Under the pieces are notes generated by a model, which was given only the letters and a program-made list of their open reading frames with translations, was not told where the DNA came from and ran no database searches. The translations under genes and the position numbers were made by a program. 64,000 nt of DNA from Brugia malayi (lineage: Eukaryota; Nematoda; Chromadorea; Rhabditida; Onchocercidae), in contig NW_025062478.1 of assembly GCF_000002995.4 (NCBI RefSeq), positions 9,931,001-9,995,000 of the forward strand, read 5' to 3'. Every line of letters starts with the position of its first letter. Positions within the stretch are counted from its first letter, which is position 1. Shown here piece after piece: positions 25,370 through 39,000 of this stretch.

Positions 25370-28300
25370 CAAAAAAAAAATTTAAACAGAAAGGAAAGAA
25401 ACTTTTTCCAATTTCTTTGCAATTTTTTTTACTGCAATTCATTTATTCGTATTTTAATTACATTTATTTGTTTCAGTATGATAAATTGATTTTTAGTGAG
25501 AATAATTACGATTTTTATGATACTAAAAATTTTGTCATTTGTTAAAAAAAAAAATAAATAAATAGAATTTTTCACTTTTGTCGATTTAATTCCAGGTCAA
25601 AAATTTTATTGATATTATATTTAATTTAGTCTGAAATTACTTCTATAAAAATAATTATCAGTTATTTATGAAGTAAATAATATTGTTAACATGATAAAAA
25701 AAAAAGCAATCAAATTTTTTTTTTTGCTTTTTTTGATATTTAAAATATTTGATGGTAAAAATTCGAAAAATTTTAAAAATTCCGGAAACAATTGCAGAAT
25801 ACTAGTTGCATGAAATCGATAAATAAATGAATAAAATTTTATGACAAATTTCATACCAATCGACAAACAAATAGACAACAACAACAGCAACAACAACAAA
25901 AACAACAACAAACCGGTGGAAAATACAGGAAGCAATCATCCGGAATATCCAGAAAATGTTTTTCGACTGGACGAATGAATTCAGATGATGTTGCTAATGC
26001 TTCAATTGCTACACAACATTTGGATACAGTTCAAGTGAATATTTCAATGCTTGAATTAAAAAAGGTTCTCATTTTTGAATTCTAATTTTATAAAGATTTA
26101 AATTCTGGTTAATTTTTAATATATTCAAATGAATTAATTTTTAATTTCATGTTTACAGGAATATTTATCTGTTCTATTCATCATTGCATTTAATATGATC
26201 CAATATTTTAGAAATTAAAATGATGTCACAGATTATTTATCTTGTAATTCTTCCATTCATATGCAAAAAATAAAAAATTGAATATATCTTTTTTTGAGTG
26301 TAATCGTGTAGGACTGAACTAATTCGAAATCAATATATTTGAAAAGTAATTAAAAACTTAAATGTCTAATTCTTAAGCTCTTAAAAAATTATTTTCTCAT
26401 TTTGCAAAAAAAAAAAGTGCTGATGGAATTTTAAATTCATATTTTTTATTTTTTTCTAAAATAATTTTCTCAATTAAAATTAAAATAAACAAATTTATAA
26501 TTTTTAAATCAATATTATTATCTATTATTTGATTTTGTATATGCAAAAACGGAAGTATTATTGACATATAATTCATTTCAAAGGATAAAAAAAAAAAAAA
26601 ATATTAAGCTTAATGAGTTTGCTAAAATGGTTAACTCCTCTTTCTGGCCTATATTGATTTTATGGCGCAATTGAATATAACTGCATTAGTCAATTGCGCA
26701 ATGAAATATCTTATGTAATGTGAGTGGAATATGTTTGGGTGTTGAAGTTGGAGTAGAAATAAAGTGTTTGAATTTCACTTCCGAATATTTACTTTCTTTT
26801 TAAAGCATCAACATAATATTCTCATTCTCATTTTCTATGTATTTTTACCTCCCCCTCTCTCTCTCTCTCTCTCTCTCTCTCCTTCTCCCCCTCTCTCTCT
26901 TTCTCTAGGATAAAATTAAATATAAAGCTAAAGCTTTATGTGCACCTCTGTTCCTGTGTCTAAATTGCAAAAAGGTGAAATTTGATATCAAACCACAGTA
27001 TCCCATTACCAATGATTGTTTAGTTTCACTCTTTTTGACTTTTTCACTTCTTCACTTTCTTCTTCTTTTCTTTTCTCTCTCTCTCCCTCTCTTTCTCTCT
27101 GTGTTACCTCATATTCTTAATATTTTCCTGAAATTACTACGTTATACTAAGAAATGAACTGATATTTCAGGATGCACAAACAATTGTTAAATGTAAAAGT
27201 AATAATGATAATGATAACGATAGCGATGATAACAACAATGATAATAATAACAATAATAATGATGACAATGGCAAAATTAACAACAATTTTAAAAAGTTAT
27301 CAACAACAATCGTTAGCGCTGCTAATGCTTCTTCAACGATGCCAACTCGATCAATTATCAAAGAATACGGTAGGTAATTGATAATTGATTAAAGATTCTT
27401 TTTTCTTTTTGAAAAATATTTAATTAAAAAAAAAATTAATAATTCATTCTAAAATTAATTACAAATTTGTCTAATTAAATTAACTTTCAATTGCTTTATA
27501 GGTTATATTTTATGCTAAATTTTATTTAAACATTTTTTTATTTTTTTTATGCTAAATTTTATTTAAACATTTTTAGTGCTAAAATTTATTTTGGCAATTT
27601 TATTACAAAATTAATTTGCATAATTTGCAAAAAAGAAAAGAAAAAAAGCATTTTTTTTTTTAAAATTGAAATTAAACTAAAATATTATTTCAAATGGTTT
27701 ATATTTTTCTTTTTTGATTAATATAAATTTATTAATTACTTTTATAACTCTCAAATATCAATCAATATTTGTATTTAATTATTGATATTTGACTATTCAA
27801 TTATATAATTTAACATAAATTTATATATAACAATAATCATTTGAATATTTAAAGTTTTACAATTTTGAATAATTTAAATAAAATTTCTAATTTTTTTTGA
27901 AGAAATTTTTCGAAATTCTTTTTTTAAATTTATTATATTATTCCTTCCTTTTTTTTTTTTAACTTAACTATTTTAAGTAATCAAAAATAATTGAACAATA
28001 AGAAATGAGCAAACAAATGAGGGCTATATTTACTGAACGGTGCTAATTTATATGACTGTTCTTCTTGACCTGCCATATGACAATAATCAATTTAAATTCT
28101 TTGTCGGCAATCCTTTCAAGTTTACAATTAATTTTAACTTAATGCTAACTTTATTAATATATAAAGTTAAAAAATTAATGTTTTTTTTTTTTTTTTTAAA
28201 TAATTTTGATTAAATATTTTTGATATAACATATCAAATGATTGCTAAATATCATACAAAAAAAAAAAAAAGTTGTTCTGGTGACCCCGAAAGTGACAGAT

Positions 28301-29022
28301 AAATGATTGGACAGATTAGTTGACACAAAGTTGATGGAGTGGCTTCCGCGGATAATGGATTAAACCATCCGTTTCAGTTTGAGTTATTATTATTTGATCT
28401 GACTTCCGGTGAACTGCAAATGTTTTACAAATTATTTCTTCTGTTAGCTCAGCTGGTAGTCTTCCGGATGATCCAGAAAAAATCTTTTCATTTCCAGAAA
28501 AAATCTTTTCATATGTTAATTCCTTGTAATATAATAATAATTTAGATATTACAAGAAAAAATAAAAATAAAAGACATTTCATTTCGAATTTTTTTTCTGA
28601 ATTATTTTACCGAAAGCCTTCAAATTTCATCGAAATGTAAATATTTCATTTGTAAGTTAAAAATAAAATTAATAAATCATTGCATTATTATTTAGCTAAT
28701 CAAATTATTTTAGTAATTAATTAGCAGCTAATTATAGTTATCATAGAATAGCACTTTTCAAAACAAAACATTGAGATTGTGAAAAGATTCATTAATTTAT
28801 TATTTCATTGTTTTCTGTAAAACCAAAAGTATTTAATTTCATTTTTTTTTTTTTCAGTTGAGATTTTAAGTTTTATAAATCAGTTTGTAAATTTCAATCA
28901 TTCAGTTTTGAAATATTTGAATTATTATAAAATATTCCATTTCAGGAAACAATGATAAGGATGTGATTGTGATGGAAGATGTTAAAAATTTGTTGGATGA
29001 AATTTTATCGGAAATGAAATGA
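22456..29022 (+). CDS. CCDC9-family protein (8 exons, 341 aa)
   Basis: The exons are 22456-22614, 23106-23192, 24092-24156, 24510-24705, 25888-26064, 26909-26974, 27171-27369 and 28946-29022, 1026 nt with consistent phases. Two blocks identify the family. The N-terminal RSKEDEEALDKKIAEIRKKN followed by VEEDR matches the SKEEKDAELDKRIEALRRKN..EEDR start of CCDC9. Downstream, SRKPGEWDREWDAGK matches the CCDC9 core KPTGQWRREWDAEK. Human CCDC9 is an RNA-binding protein reported with the exon junction complex. The rest is disordered: Ser/Asn-rich, a Gln tract, an Asp/Asn run (exon 7) and a coiled-coil-like C-terminus (EDVKNLLDEILSEMK). The exon 1 donor (GTTGAA) is weak. Exons 5 and 6 (25888-26064, 26909-26974) are phase 0 at both ends and less certain; they may be optional. 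Confidence 0.75.
24901..25250. repeat. 39-bp tandem array, nine units, with a four-unit higher-order repeat
   Basis: GACGTGACC recurs at 24911, 24950, 24989, 25028, 25066, 25105, 25144, 25183 and 25222, a 39-bp period (once 38). Each unit continues with a TCAGATCTGCA-like segment, a T run and TTCTTAAACA. Units 1-4 differ from one another but are repeated in the same order as units 5-8, so a block of about 155 bp was duplicated as a whole. Because 39 is 13 codons, frames stay open on both strands and translate into spurious LNRRDLRSAF-type repeats. It lies in the intron between the exons at 24510-24705 and 25888-26064. Confidence 0.95.
26860..26905. repeat. CT-rich microsatellite forming the polypyrimidine tract of an acceptor
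   Basis: A (CT)n run ends in TTCTCTAG immediately before the exon at 26909, so repeat-length change could alter splicing of that 66-nt exon. Confidence 0.7.
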
Positions 29023-29187
29023 AATAAATTCGAAAACGATAAATAATATTTTCTAATATTATTGATAAGTCATCAATAATTCGTATATTTTGATTACCTA
29101 TTATCAATGAAGAATTTATTGATGATTAATTAATGGATTAATTAATTGTGTATTGTTTACCTATGCTAATGATATCTGCTACAAATT

Positions 29188-29247
29188 GTGCTACTATTAT
29201 TATTATTACTATTATTACTGTTATTATTATTATTACCATTATTATTA

Positions 29248-29293
<46 letters not shown>

Positions 29294-29295
29294 TT
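29188..29295. repeat. ATT trinucleotide microsatellite
   Basis: Nearly pure (ATT)n with a few ACT/GTT interruptions, in the 3' flank of the CCDC9-like gene. It gives poly-Tyr, poly-Leu and poly-Ile ORFs that are not genes. Confidence 0.95.
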
Positions 29296-31040
29296 AGTAC
29301 GAACTTTTTTATGGCTTCAATATTTTCAAATTTTATAACATTTCGAAAAAAAAAATGCGATAAAAGTAATTGAATAGCAGCGTATTACCTCTCATTTAAT
29401 CATTTTATTTCAATTTATTTTTATTTCTTTTGTCATCCAAAAAATAAACAAATGAAAAGTGAAAAAAGTTAAAAAAAAAAAATTGAATTTTTAAGGACAT
29501 TGTTTCTTCACAATTTTTATAGAAAATAAACAAATGATATAACCATTTTTTTGGCGCAAATGGAAACAGATTAAAAAAGTTTGAAATAAAAAATGTGAAA
29601 TGGAATAATTTAGAAAAAAATGTTTGCTGAGGTATAATTTTGAAAGATTAATTTTAAACTTATGATGAATATATGAAATTATTTGAATGAATTCATAGTT
29701 AATTTATTCTAAAATTAACACAACAAACGAAGCGTTAATTTCTCAAAACTGAATTTTAAAAATTTGTGATAAGATTTTGAATGCAAAATTATTTTTAAAT
29801 TTTAGTTTATTATTTTATAAAATTAAAACTTTATATATATTTCTTTTATTTCGACAGAATTTTTTCCTTTTTTCTTTTTGAAGAATATTTTTATTTTATC
29901 ATTTTTTCGAGGTTTTTTTTATTCTCTTCAAGCATAAATAAGTATTATTCCATTTAGTAAAATTACAATAATAATTTTTTGCATAACCTAGGAAAAAAAA
30001 CTTTATAAAACTTTATTTGAGTTATAATTAAATTATAATTAATTTTTTAGTAAATAATTAAACTTTAACGCTTCAAAAATATTTTCTTAAGTTTTGCATA
30101 TATTTTACTTCTTATTTCATTTCAAATTTAAAGAAAAAAGGAAAATAAAAAGAATGAGGAAGTGAGGAAAAAAAAGTGAAAGGAAGAAATGGAAAAAAAA
30201 AAAAAAACTAAAAAATTGCTTTCATCTTTTTTCGTTTTCTTTTTTTCTTCAATTTTTTTTTTTCAAAATGCTAAAATATTACGGTGAAAATGTGACAAGT
30301 TTTTTTTTCATCAAATTTAAAAATTCTTTCCTTACTAAAAAAAAAATAGAAATAAATGAAAGAAAGAAAAAAAAAAGATTTGAGAAAATTAATAATTAAT
30401 AATTTACAAAAAGCGCAAAAATCCTTCTTTAAATCTTCTTTAAATAAAGTAAAATTAAAGCGACAATAAAACTAATAAAAATTATTAGCATTCATCAAAT
30501 CTTAATATTTCTCTTTTAATTACTTTTAATTTTTTTTTAAGTACAATTTTTTGAAATCAATTTTAATTATGTTTTTTAGAAATTAATTAATTATTTTTGT
30601 TTACTGCTCATCTGTAATTGTAGCATTACATTAACTAATGTTAATCAAAAAAAAAAAAAGAAAAATTAAAACTAAAGAAATAAAATATACCGTAGGAAAA
30701 TGCTTTAAAAAAATTGATTCATCCAAGAGAAAAGGGAAGAAATGAGAGAGAGAGAGAGAGAGAAAAAAAAAGAAAGAGAAATTAAATGGAAAATAACATT
30801 CAAAACATATTGAATAAATAGAAATGAATTTCGAAATTTTTTTTTCAAATTAATTCCAAATCATAATTTTTTGTTTTCTTTTATTAGTAAAAAAATTTTT
30901 GCGCTGAAAATTTAATCAAATTTTATCAGTGCATAAATATAGCTTTTTTTGTTATATTAATGAAATTTATTATTGTTATTAATAGTTTTATCAGTGTTAT
31001 CATTATCATTATCACTCATTTATTACTACATCAATTGAAG

Positions 31041-31135
31041 GTAGTCAAAATGATACCAATTTAGCAGCCAGAAAGCAACAAATCATCGAACATATATTAA
31101 AACATACATTGAAAGAATTGGAGGAAGCCTGTTGA
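31041..31135 (+). CDS. Candidate alternative 3'-terminal exon of the CCDC9-like gene
   Basis: After an acceptor-like CATCAATTGAAG, the segment reads in the same phase as the exon ending at 27369. It gives GSQNDTNLAARKQQ, then a helical stretch IIEHILKHTLKELEEAC and TGA. It would replace the normal end (GNNDKDVIVMEDVK.., 28946-29022) with another short coiled-coil-like tail. The acceptor is weak, and the open frame of 31 codons alone is not compelling. The composition shift and phase match support it. A terminal exon of an unrecognised neighbour is possible. Confidence 0.4.
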
Positions 31136-33091
31136 GGACTGTTGAATGATTGACAAGGTGTTAGGCGCAAATGTGACAGCCATGAGTGCCTTTGTGCCAG
31201 AAGATTACTTCGAAAACCATTGAAATGCTTCGATCCAAGCATTAGTTTTGAGGAAGATGCATTGCATTAGACCGCGGCCACTAATTTCTGGTGTACTAAA
31301 CCACTACCGCCATTATTACTCATCACCATTACCGCCTATCAATATATCAGTCATCATTATTACCATTATCAATTGTTTATTTACTATCATCTATTATCAT
31401 TGATAATTTATACTTATTCAATAGGAGGCTAATTGTAACTATTAGTACTTTGTCCAATTTATTTATCAAACAACAATTTTACACTGTTCAATTTTGTTTT
31501 CTTATTTCTATTTGATAAAATGATAAGGTCGGAAAAAAACTCGTATAGATAATAAATAAATAAATATTTATGTTAGATCTTTTTTTCTTCTTTCTTTGTT
31601 TGATAAATTTTACTTACTTATTTAAGTGCATTTTTCTTTTTTATCAAATCATATCAGTAACAGCGATATTTGTTATTTCAAATATTAATGCATTCCAATT
31701 ATTATTTATCCTTCTATTTATAACTTCATACAAAAAATAAATAAAAAATAACTCATTTTTAGAATTCAATTATGAAATACTGATTAACTAATAGTCAAGT
31801 CTGATAAATAATATTTGAAGTATTAAGATTGATAAGATCTGATAGTAATAAGATAAATCTGATATTTTAAACCTTAATTAATTTGGGGAAAAAATGAATT
31901 ACTGTCAATTGTTATCATTGATTTGAATCGATCCATCTGCCAGATTCCTTTCATTACTTGTAATTTACATTAATTCATCTTATTACTAACAAATTATCAG
32001 TTCATTGATAAGCCTTTATTTTCTAGCAACAACAACTTATCATTCATTTACTTATAACTACTTATTCACTTATAATAAGGTACTTTTTGCTTACTATAAT
32101 ATGCTAATATTTCCATATATTTACTTATATCCATTATTTTTGAATTTACCTTATTACTAACAAATTATCAATTCGTTGATAAGCGTTCATTTCATAACAA
32201 CAACAACAACAACAATAACAAATAACTTATCGTATCATTTATTGTCTTATTACTTTTTGTTTACTATCACATGCTAATATTTCCATATATTTACTTATAT
32301 TCTAATTTTTGCTATCATACAAAAAATAAAAAGTAAAAAATACAAAATTAATAAAAGAGTAATTTAGGTGACAAATTATGATTACAAATGCTAGCAATTT
32401 TATTTGAAATGTCTAGAAAGTATTCGGTTTATGGTTGTCATCATAGTATGCTAGAATGGTTGACAGATGACTGACTTACTTTACTTTAGGAATACCACCT
32501 TTACCACCTTTTTTTTTCCCTTTAACTATGGTAGTATTTCTTCTTTTTTTTTTAAATTTAAATCCCTCCCAATGAAATGTCCCAGATGAGTGACAGTAGT
32601 TGAGAAATGTTGTTTTAAAATGAAAGAGAATGAAGGAGATTGAAAAGAGAGAGAGAGAGAGAGAGAGGACAAGGGGGGAGAAGAAGGAGGAGGAGGAGGA
32701 GGAGGCGAAGGTTGACGAAATGATTTAGCTTTCTTTTACCGAACCAAAAACGCACCGCTTTGCATCTCCCATTTCACAATATCATCAACCAACAGCGCCA
32801 TCTCATCATATCTCTCTTAATATTAACATCAATCGACGATTATTCATTTTAATACCAAAAGGGAGGAGGAATAACTAATATTTTATTACAGTTACAGGAT
32901 TTAAATTTTGGCTTATTTAATTCGCCAACCTGTAAAAAATATCAAATTCAAATTGAAATTTGAAGAAGAAAAAGAAAAACTGTACATTTCTCATTTTCAT
33001 TCATTACAAATAGCCATCTGTAATTCTCTCTTTCCTTTTTTTTTTTTTTTTTTTTTTTGGCTAATTTTAAATTACAAGGTTAATTATTATA
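31136..33091. promoter_or_regulatory. Intergenic and upstream region of the SIX1/2-like gene
   Basis: 31136-31330 is unusually G+C-rich for this window; it could be 3' UTR of the candidate exon before it. 31330-32400 is AT-rich with scattered ATTATCA repeats and no exon. 32400-32830, some 300-700 bp upstream of the SIX start, has mixed composition with a GA and GGA tract (32645-32704). It is the best candidate for the promoter. Confidence 0.4.
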
Positions 33092-36000
33092 ATGGAACAA
33101 CAATATCAATTATCTATTCAACCGTGAGTTCTTTCTTTTTTTTTCTTCTCCTTCTCTTTTTTTCCACGGGAAATATTTGAAAAGAAATTTTCAATGAAAT
33201 TAAAAAATATAATCTTGAAAAATTATTGTTGACATATCATAATGATATCTGATACAACCATATCAGTATTTCTAAACATACGCAAACAAAACAAAACAAA
33301 AAAAAAAGGAAAACAATGAAAACATGTAATTTAGTACTCATATACCTACAGATATGAATAAATTTCGTTGACAAATGACAGTGACAAATACTCATCTACA
33401 CTCATCATCCATTCATCAACCAGCTCTCCTCCTCATCATTATGTACAAATTAAATAAAAATTAAACAAAAGTTACAGTAAGTTAATATCAAAAGAAAACT
33501 GATCATCGAGATTGATCGAAATTTTATCTCAATAGCATATCAATTTCTATAAAAAGTATCCAATTTACATTACGACAATGTTGCAAAAAAAAAAAAAGAA
33601 AACAGGTTAAAATTACATAACTATTAGTAATATATTTAATTTCAGTAATAGTAACCTAAAATCCATTCTAACAATTCTTCCGCCTCCCTCACACCTCCCA
33701 AATTTTAATAATTAATCCTTCTACTATTTCATGTTTATATTTATATATTCCATTTCAGTGAGAGTACATTTGATAGCGATCAGGTTGCTTGTGTTTGTGA
33801 AGTTCTTCATCAATCGGGTGACATCGATCGTTTGGTATGATCCATTTTTCATTATCATTTCATTTCATTTCTTTTTTTTTTCTTTCATTATTTTTTTTTT
33901 TTAAAAATAGAACAATTAATTATTATAATTCCATTTTTTTTTTAATAATATAGCAACAATTTATTTTTATGATTTTATTATTATTACAGTAATATCTGTA
34001 AATTACTATTTTTATTATCATTATTAGATTAGCTCACAATAAATAATCGTTCTTGAAAAGAAATTTTAGAAAAAAAGCTATTTGAGCTGTAAACAATGAT
34101 TATTTATCAGTTAGACATGTAGCAGCATCTATTAATAAAACATTTTAAAAAACTTTCAATTTTACCTTAAATTTTACCTCTATAATTATTATTCATTAAT
34201 CATTTCTATATCATATCATATCATATCATATCAGTACCAGTGACTATCGATTGTTCTTATTATTCCACTATTACAGTGATTGTGAGAAAAAAAACTCAAT
34301 TAAATTTTGTAGAGTGAAACTTTAAAAAAAAAAAAAAAAATTGCATTTTATTTGTTTATTTTAAAAAGTATTAAACTATAATTTACCGTAACTCTTTTTG
34401 ATCAATGTTTTTTAATTCCTTTATCATTGAATTTTATAAATGTAAATATTAAAATGATATATGACTAATTATATACTAGTGATAGTGATAATTCTGTGTT
34501 AATGATAATGATAATTGCATATATGAGATGTTAAGTAATCTTTTTTTTTTTTTGATAATTTCAAGGCTGAATTTATTTGGGCAATACCAAATCGAGAAGA
34601 TTTACGGCGTAATGAAAGTGTCCTTAAAGCTCAAGCATTTATATGTTTTCATCGGCAAAATTTTAAAGAACTTTATCGAATTCTTGAAACTAATCAATTC
34701 TCACCAGAAAATCATGCAGAATTACAAGATTTATGGCTGAAAGCACATTATAGTGAAGTAATAATTAACTTATCTTAATTTTAATTTCAATTCTTATTTC
34801 ATATTTGATTTTTATTTTAAATTTAAGTTTAATTTTAAAAATTTTCGTTTCATTTATAAATGGATAAATTTCAAAAAAAAAAAAAATAAAAAAATTGTTA
34901 TGCAAAAGCAAAATTTTGTTAATGTAAAAAAAATGCAGAATTGTAGAAAATAATAAGTTCAAAATTTTTTTTTTGATTTTAATTTTTTTAATTTCTATTG
35001 CATAGGCTGAAAAAATGCGAGGTAGAGAATTAGGCGCTGTTGGAAAATATCGAATACGACGAAAATTTCCGCTACCTCGAACAATTTGGGATGGTGAAGA
35101 AACAAGTTATTGTTTCAGAGTAAATATTTTTTTTTTTTAATTAGTTGAAAAAAAAATTTTTTAATTTTTTATTTACTTTAAAACATATTTTATAAATTTA
35201 ATGAATTCACATAAATAAAAATTAAATATAATTTATAAGTATTAAATGTAATTACTATGTTTTAATATATACTTATCTAAGTATGATTTAAAATATTAAA
35301 TAAAATTAATAGTAGTAATCAAATAAAGTTACTTTTAAAGTTTAATTGGAAATAGCACAAAAAAAAAACTTTTTTTTTTGTTCATTCATTTTATTTTATG
35401 CATTTTTTGAATTTAACCACTATTAAAATTTTTTCGGAAAAAAAGTTTAAATTAAATTTATTGAAATTTGATTTTTTATTTTTTACTTTTTTTAAACTTT
35501 TTTTTTTTTAGGAGAAATCAAGGTATACTTTAAAAAATTGGTATGCTAAAAATCCATATCCATCACCAAAAGAGAAAAAAGAATTAGCCGAAGAGACACA
35601 TCTTACTGTAACACAGGTATCAAATTGGTTTAAAAATAGAAGGCAACGTGATCGAGCTGCTGAAAATAAGGGCAGGTAAGAAAATTAATTTTGCATTTTA
35701 AATTTTAATAAACAAAAAGAGAAAAAGCTCAAAAAAAAATTCTTTTTTCTTTTGTTTTTTTTTTTTTTTTGTTAAATAATTTTAACAAAAATAGTTGATT
35801 AAATTAATAATTAAATAATTGAAAAAAAAAAGATTATAAAATTAAATTAAATAGTTAAAAATTAAGAAAAAATTATATAAATTAAAAAAAATAATATTTT
35901 AAAGAAAAAAGAAAATGGATAAATTTGAAACATTAAAATTATACTAATTTACTTATATAATAAATTATATTTTGCTTGTTTGTATTTTATGTTTTAATTA

Positions 36001-39000
36001 TTTTATTTTATTTTCATATCTAAATAACATTTATAAAAAATAAAAGCAGTCATTTAGTAATTCATTCTGAAATATAATTTCAATAATTTCCATTAGTTTT
36101 TGTTGTATTAAATACAACGATTTTCTCAATTTCAAAAATTTTAAATTTTCTCGGTTTGCTGCAAACTTTTATTTTTTAAAAAAATTTTGGTTTTTTTCTC
36201 ACATTCATCTTAAAAATTTTTCCTAAAATGCAAATGTGATAAAATAGAAATGATATTTTATGCTTGTCAGTTCTAATTCATAATGCTATTATCACTGATA
36301 AGAGAAATAAATAAAGTGGAAGCAGATAACTGTTCAGTACATTCAGATATATGAAAAATTTTATTTTAAAAAATGTTTTATTGAGAATTTTTTTTTTTAA
36401 AAAAAATGGCGAGCTTTTGAACTGAATTAGTCAAGTTTATTTTATCATGTCATCGTTTATCAGTGATCGCTTAAGTTCTAAATTAAATTAAATTTAAAAA
36501 TCTCTTTCAAATGATGGCAAGAATTTTAGAAATTACTTTTTGCATCATATGGATTTAAACGAAAAAATTTTCCTCTTTTTATTAAAATCAGTTCATATTA
36601 TGAAATCAAAATCATTTTGCTTTTTAATTAATAATTTTTGTTATCAATTTTGCTGTTTGCTATTGTTATCATTTAATTATCATTTAAATTGTTTTTTAAA
36701 ACTTCATTCATCATACCTAATACAATTATTATAGTATTATCAGCACATTTTTCACAATGATTTACAATCATTTTTATCATCATTCTTATCATCAATATTA
36801 TCAAAATCATTCCTTGTCTGTTATTATTATCACTGAATTATCATACAACTTTTTTTTTTTTTTCAAAACTTCAACCACTGCAAACTATAACCCCTGCAAT
36901 TATTATAGCATTATCACCATATTTTTGACAGTGACTTATAATCACTTTTATCATCATCTATCATTATTATTACTATCATCAATGTTATCAACATCAATCC
37001 TTGTCACAATCTTTCATTACTCAGCGAACAAGCGCTCTTGTCAAGTTTGAATGATATGGACAAATGCGTGTCAGTTGTTGACAAGTTACTCTTTACAGAG
37101 AGATATTTCATCTCTTTGTTTCCTTTATGCAAAACGATGCTCAATTTATTGAACATCTGAATTAGTTGTAACAAACAGGTAAAAGTATCTTCGTTAAAGG
37201 CGTTACAATGATAAATGATACTTATCACTGCCACTATCACTTCCATCTCTTTTCTTTCTCTTTCTGATTACTATTACATCAATTTTGATGTCTAAAAGAT
37301 GTATTACAATTAGCAATAACATGATGGCTTATCGTATCTTTTCAATTTTAATTAAATCTTTTCAAATTTTTATTAATTTTTTTTTCTATTCTAATTTGCA
37401 AAAAAAAAAAGGAAAAAAATCAAACATTCATATACTATATGAAAAAACTTAATTAATTAATTTATTTATTATGTATAAAAAAATAAAATCAATTTGCTAA
37501 TCAAATAAGATTAAAAAAAAAGAAAATTTTTTCTTTAAACTAGTGATTAAACTAGTGATTAAAAAATTGAAACATATTAGAATAAAATAAATGAATGATT
37601 TTAAAAATATTGCTTGCATTAATTTTCATCAAATAATTTAATTCAAATTAAAATTTGATTTTCAAAAAAAAAAAGTTAAAATATTAGGATAAAATAACTA
37701 AATGATTTACAAAAAAAAAAAAAAAAAAAAAAAATCCATATTATAAAATAAGTCAATTTAATTCAGTTACTTCAGTGTAAATTAGTTTTATTATTTATAC
37801 AATTATGTAATTAATAAATTCACATACTTTTAATTATACATAAATAAATATATAAATAAAAATTAATAAAATTTCAAAAACAAAAAGAAAACGAAAGAAA
37901 AAAAAATGGAATCATTCATAATAATTACTTTCAACTTTATATAAATAAAATAATAGAAATAAAAATTGATAGAATTTGAAAAACAAAACAAAACAATCGA
38001 ATCATTCATTCACACATTCATAACAATCATATGTTTGACTCTCTTTCTTTCGTTCTCTCTCCCTCTCTCTCCCTCTCTCTCTCTCTCTCGTTAATGATTA
38101 CGGTAGATTTGATCAATGCTATCTAACCTTCTCTAATAATTTGTTTATTTTGTGTAAACAAGGTTTAGCAGTTCTGGGCAGAAAAGCTATTTGTGTACGA
38201 CCTGTAATTCCGGGACCACTTGACACTTGACAAGACAGAGGAGAGCAACTCATATCTGAATATATTTGCATAAATCTGTCTGTTTGGGTATGTGTATGTC
38301 TGTGTATGTGTGTATTTGTATGTGTTTGTTTGTCTATGTATGTGTCTGTATATATATATGTGTGTGTGTGTATGTGTGTGTCTGTGTATGTTTTTGTATG
38401 TCATTCATTTCAAAACTTTCAGGTGTTCTTTATTCACAATTTATGTGAAAACAATGAATGAGCAAAGGATCGAATGAAATGAATGAGAGAGAGAGAGAGA
38501 GAGGGAAAGGGAAAGAGAAAAAAAGAGAGAGAGAGAGAGAAAGAAACTTTAGTTATTTGTAAAGTTTATTTACAGAAGTGAACAATGAAATGATATTATA
38601 GTCATTTTGTAGAGAATATCTTATAAACATTTACTAATTTATTGATGTAACAATAATGTGACACACAATGGATTCTTTTCTTTTTCTCTTTTGTTTATTT
38701 ATTTTTCTTTGTTTTTCACTTTAAAAAATTATAATTTATTTGTTCTATGATAATTTTTCAGTGAAAAAGAAAAAGAAAGAAAGAAGTAATTAAATAAACA
38801 ATAAAATAAAAATTTAATTAATGAAAAAAATTTTAAAAACGATAATTATTTGAAAAATTAATACAAATTATTATTTTACAACAAAATATGCACGAAAAAA
38901 AAAAAAGAAAGAAAATAATAAATTTATTTAGTCAATAACTTTCTATAAAAAGAGAAAAAAATTAAATAAACAATAAACTAAAAATGTAACCAATGAAAAA

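Noticed and set aside
25037..25385. ORFs with repeated RRDLRSAF/DLRSRLFKK motifs on both strands
   Set aside because: They arise because the 39-bp tandem unit is a multiple of three. No splice or start context supports them.
28440..28490. tRNA-like A-box (TAGCTCAGCTGG) in a CCDC9 intron
   Set aside because: No B-box (GGTTCGANTCC) follows and no cloverleaf could be drawn. At most a remnant of a tRNA-derived element.
31045..31242. 65-codon minus-strand ORF
   Set aside because: It overlaps the phase-matched plus-strand exon candidate, has no recognisable family features and no clear splice sites.
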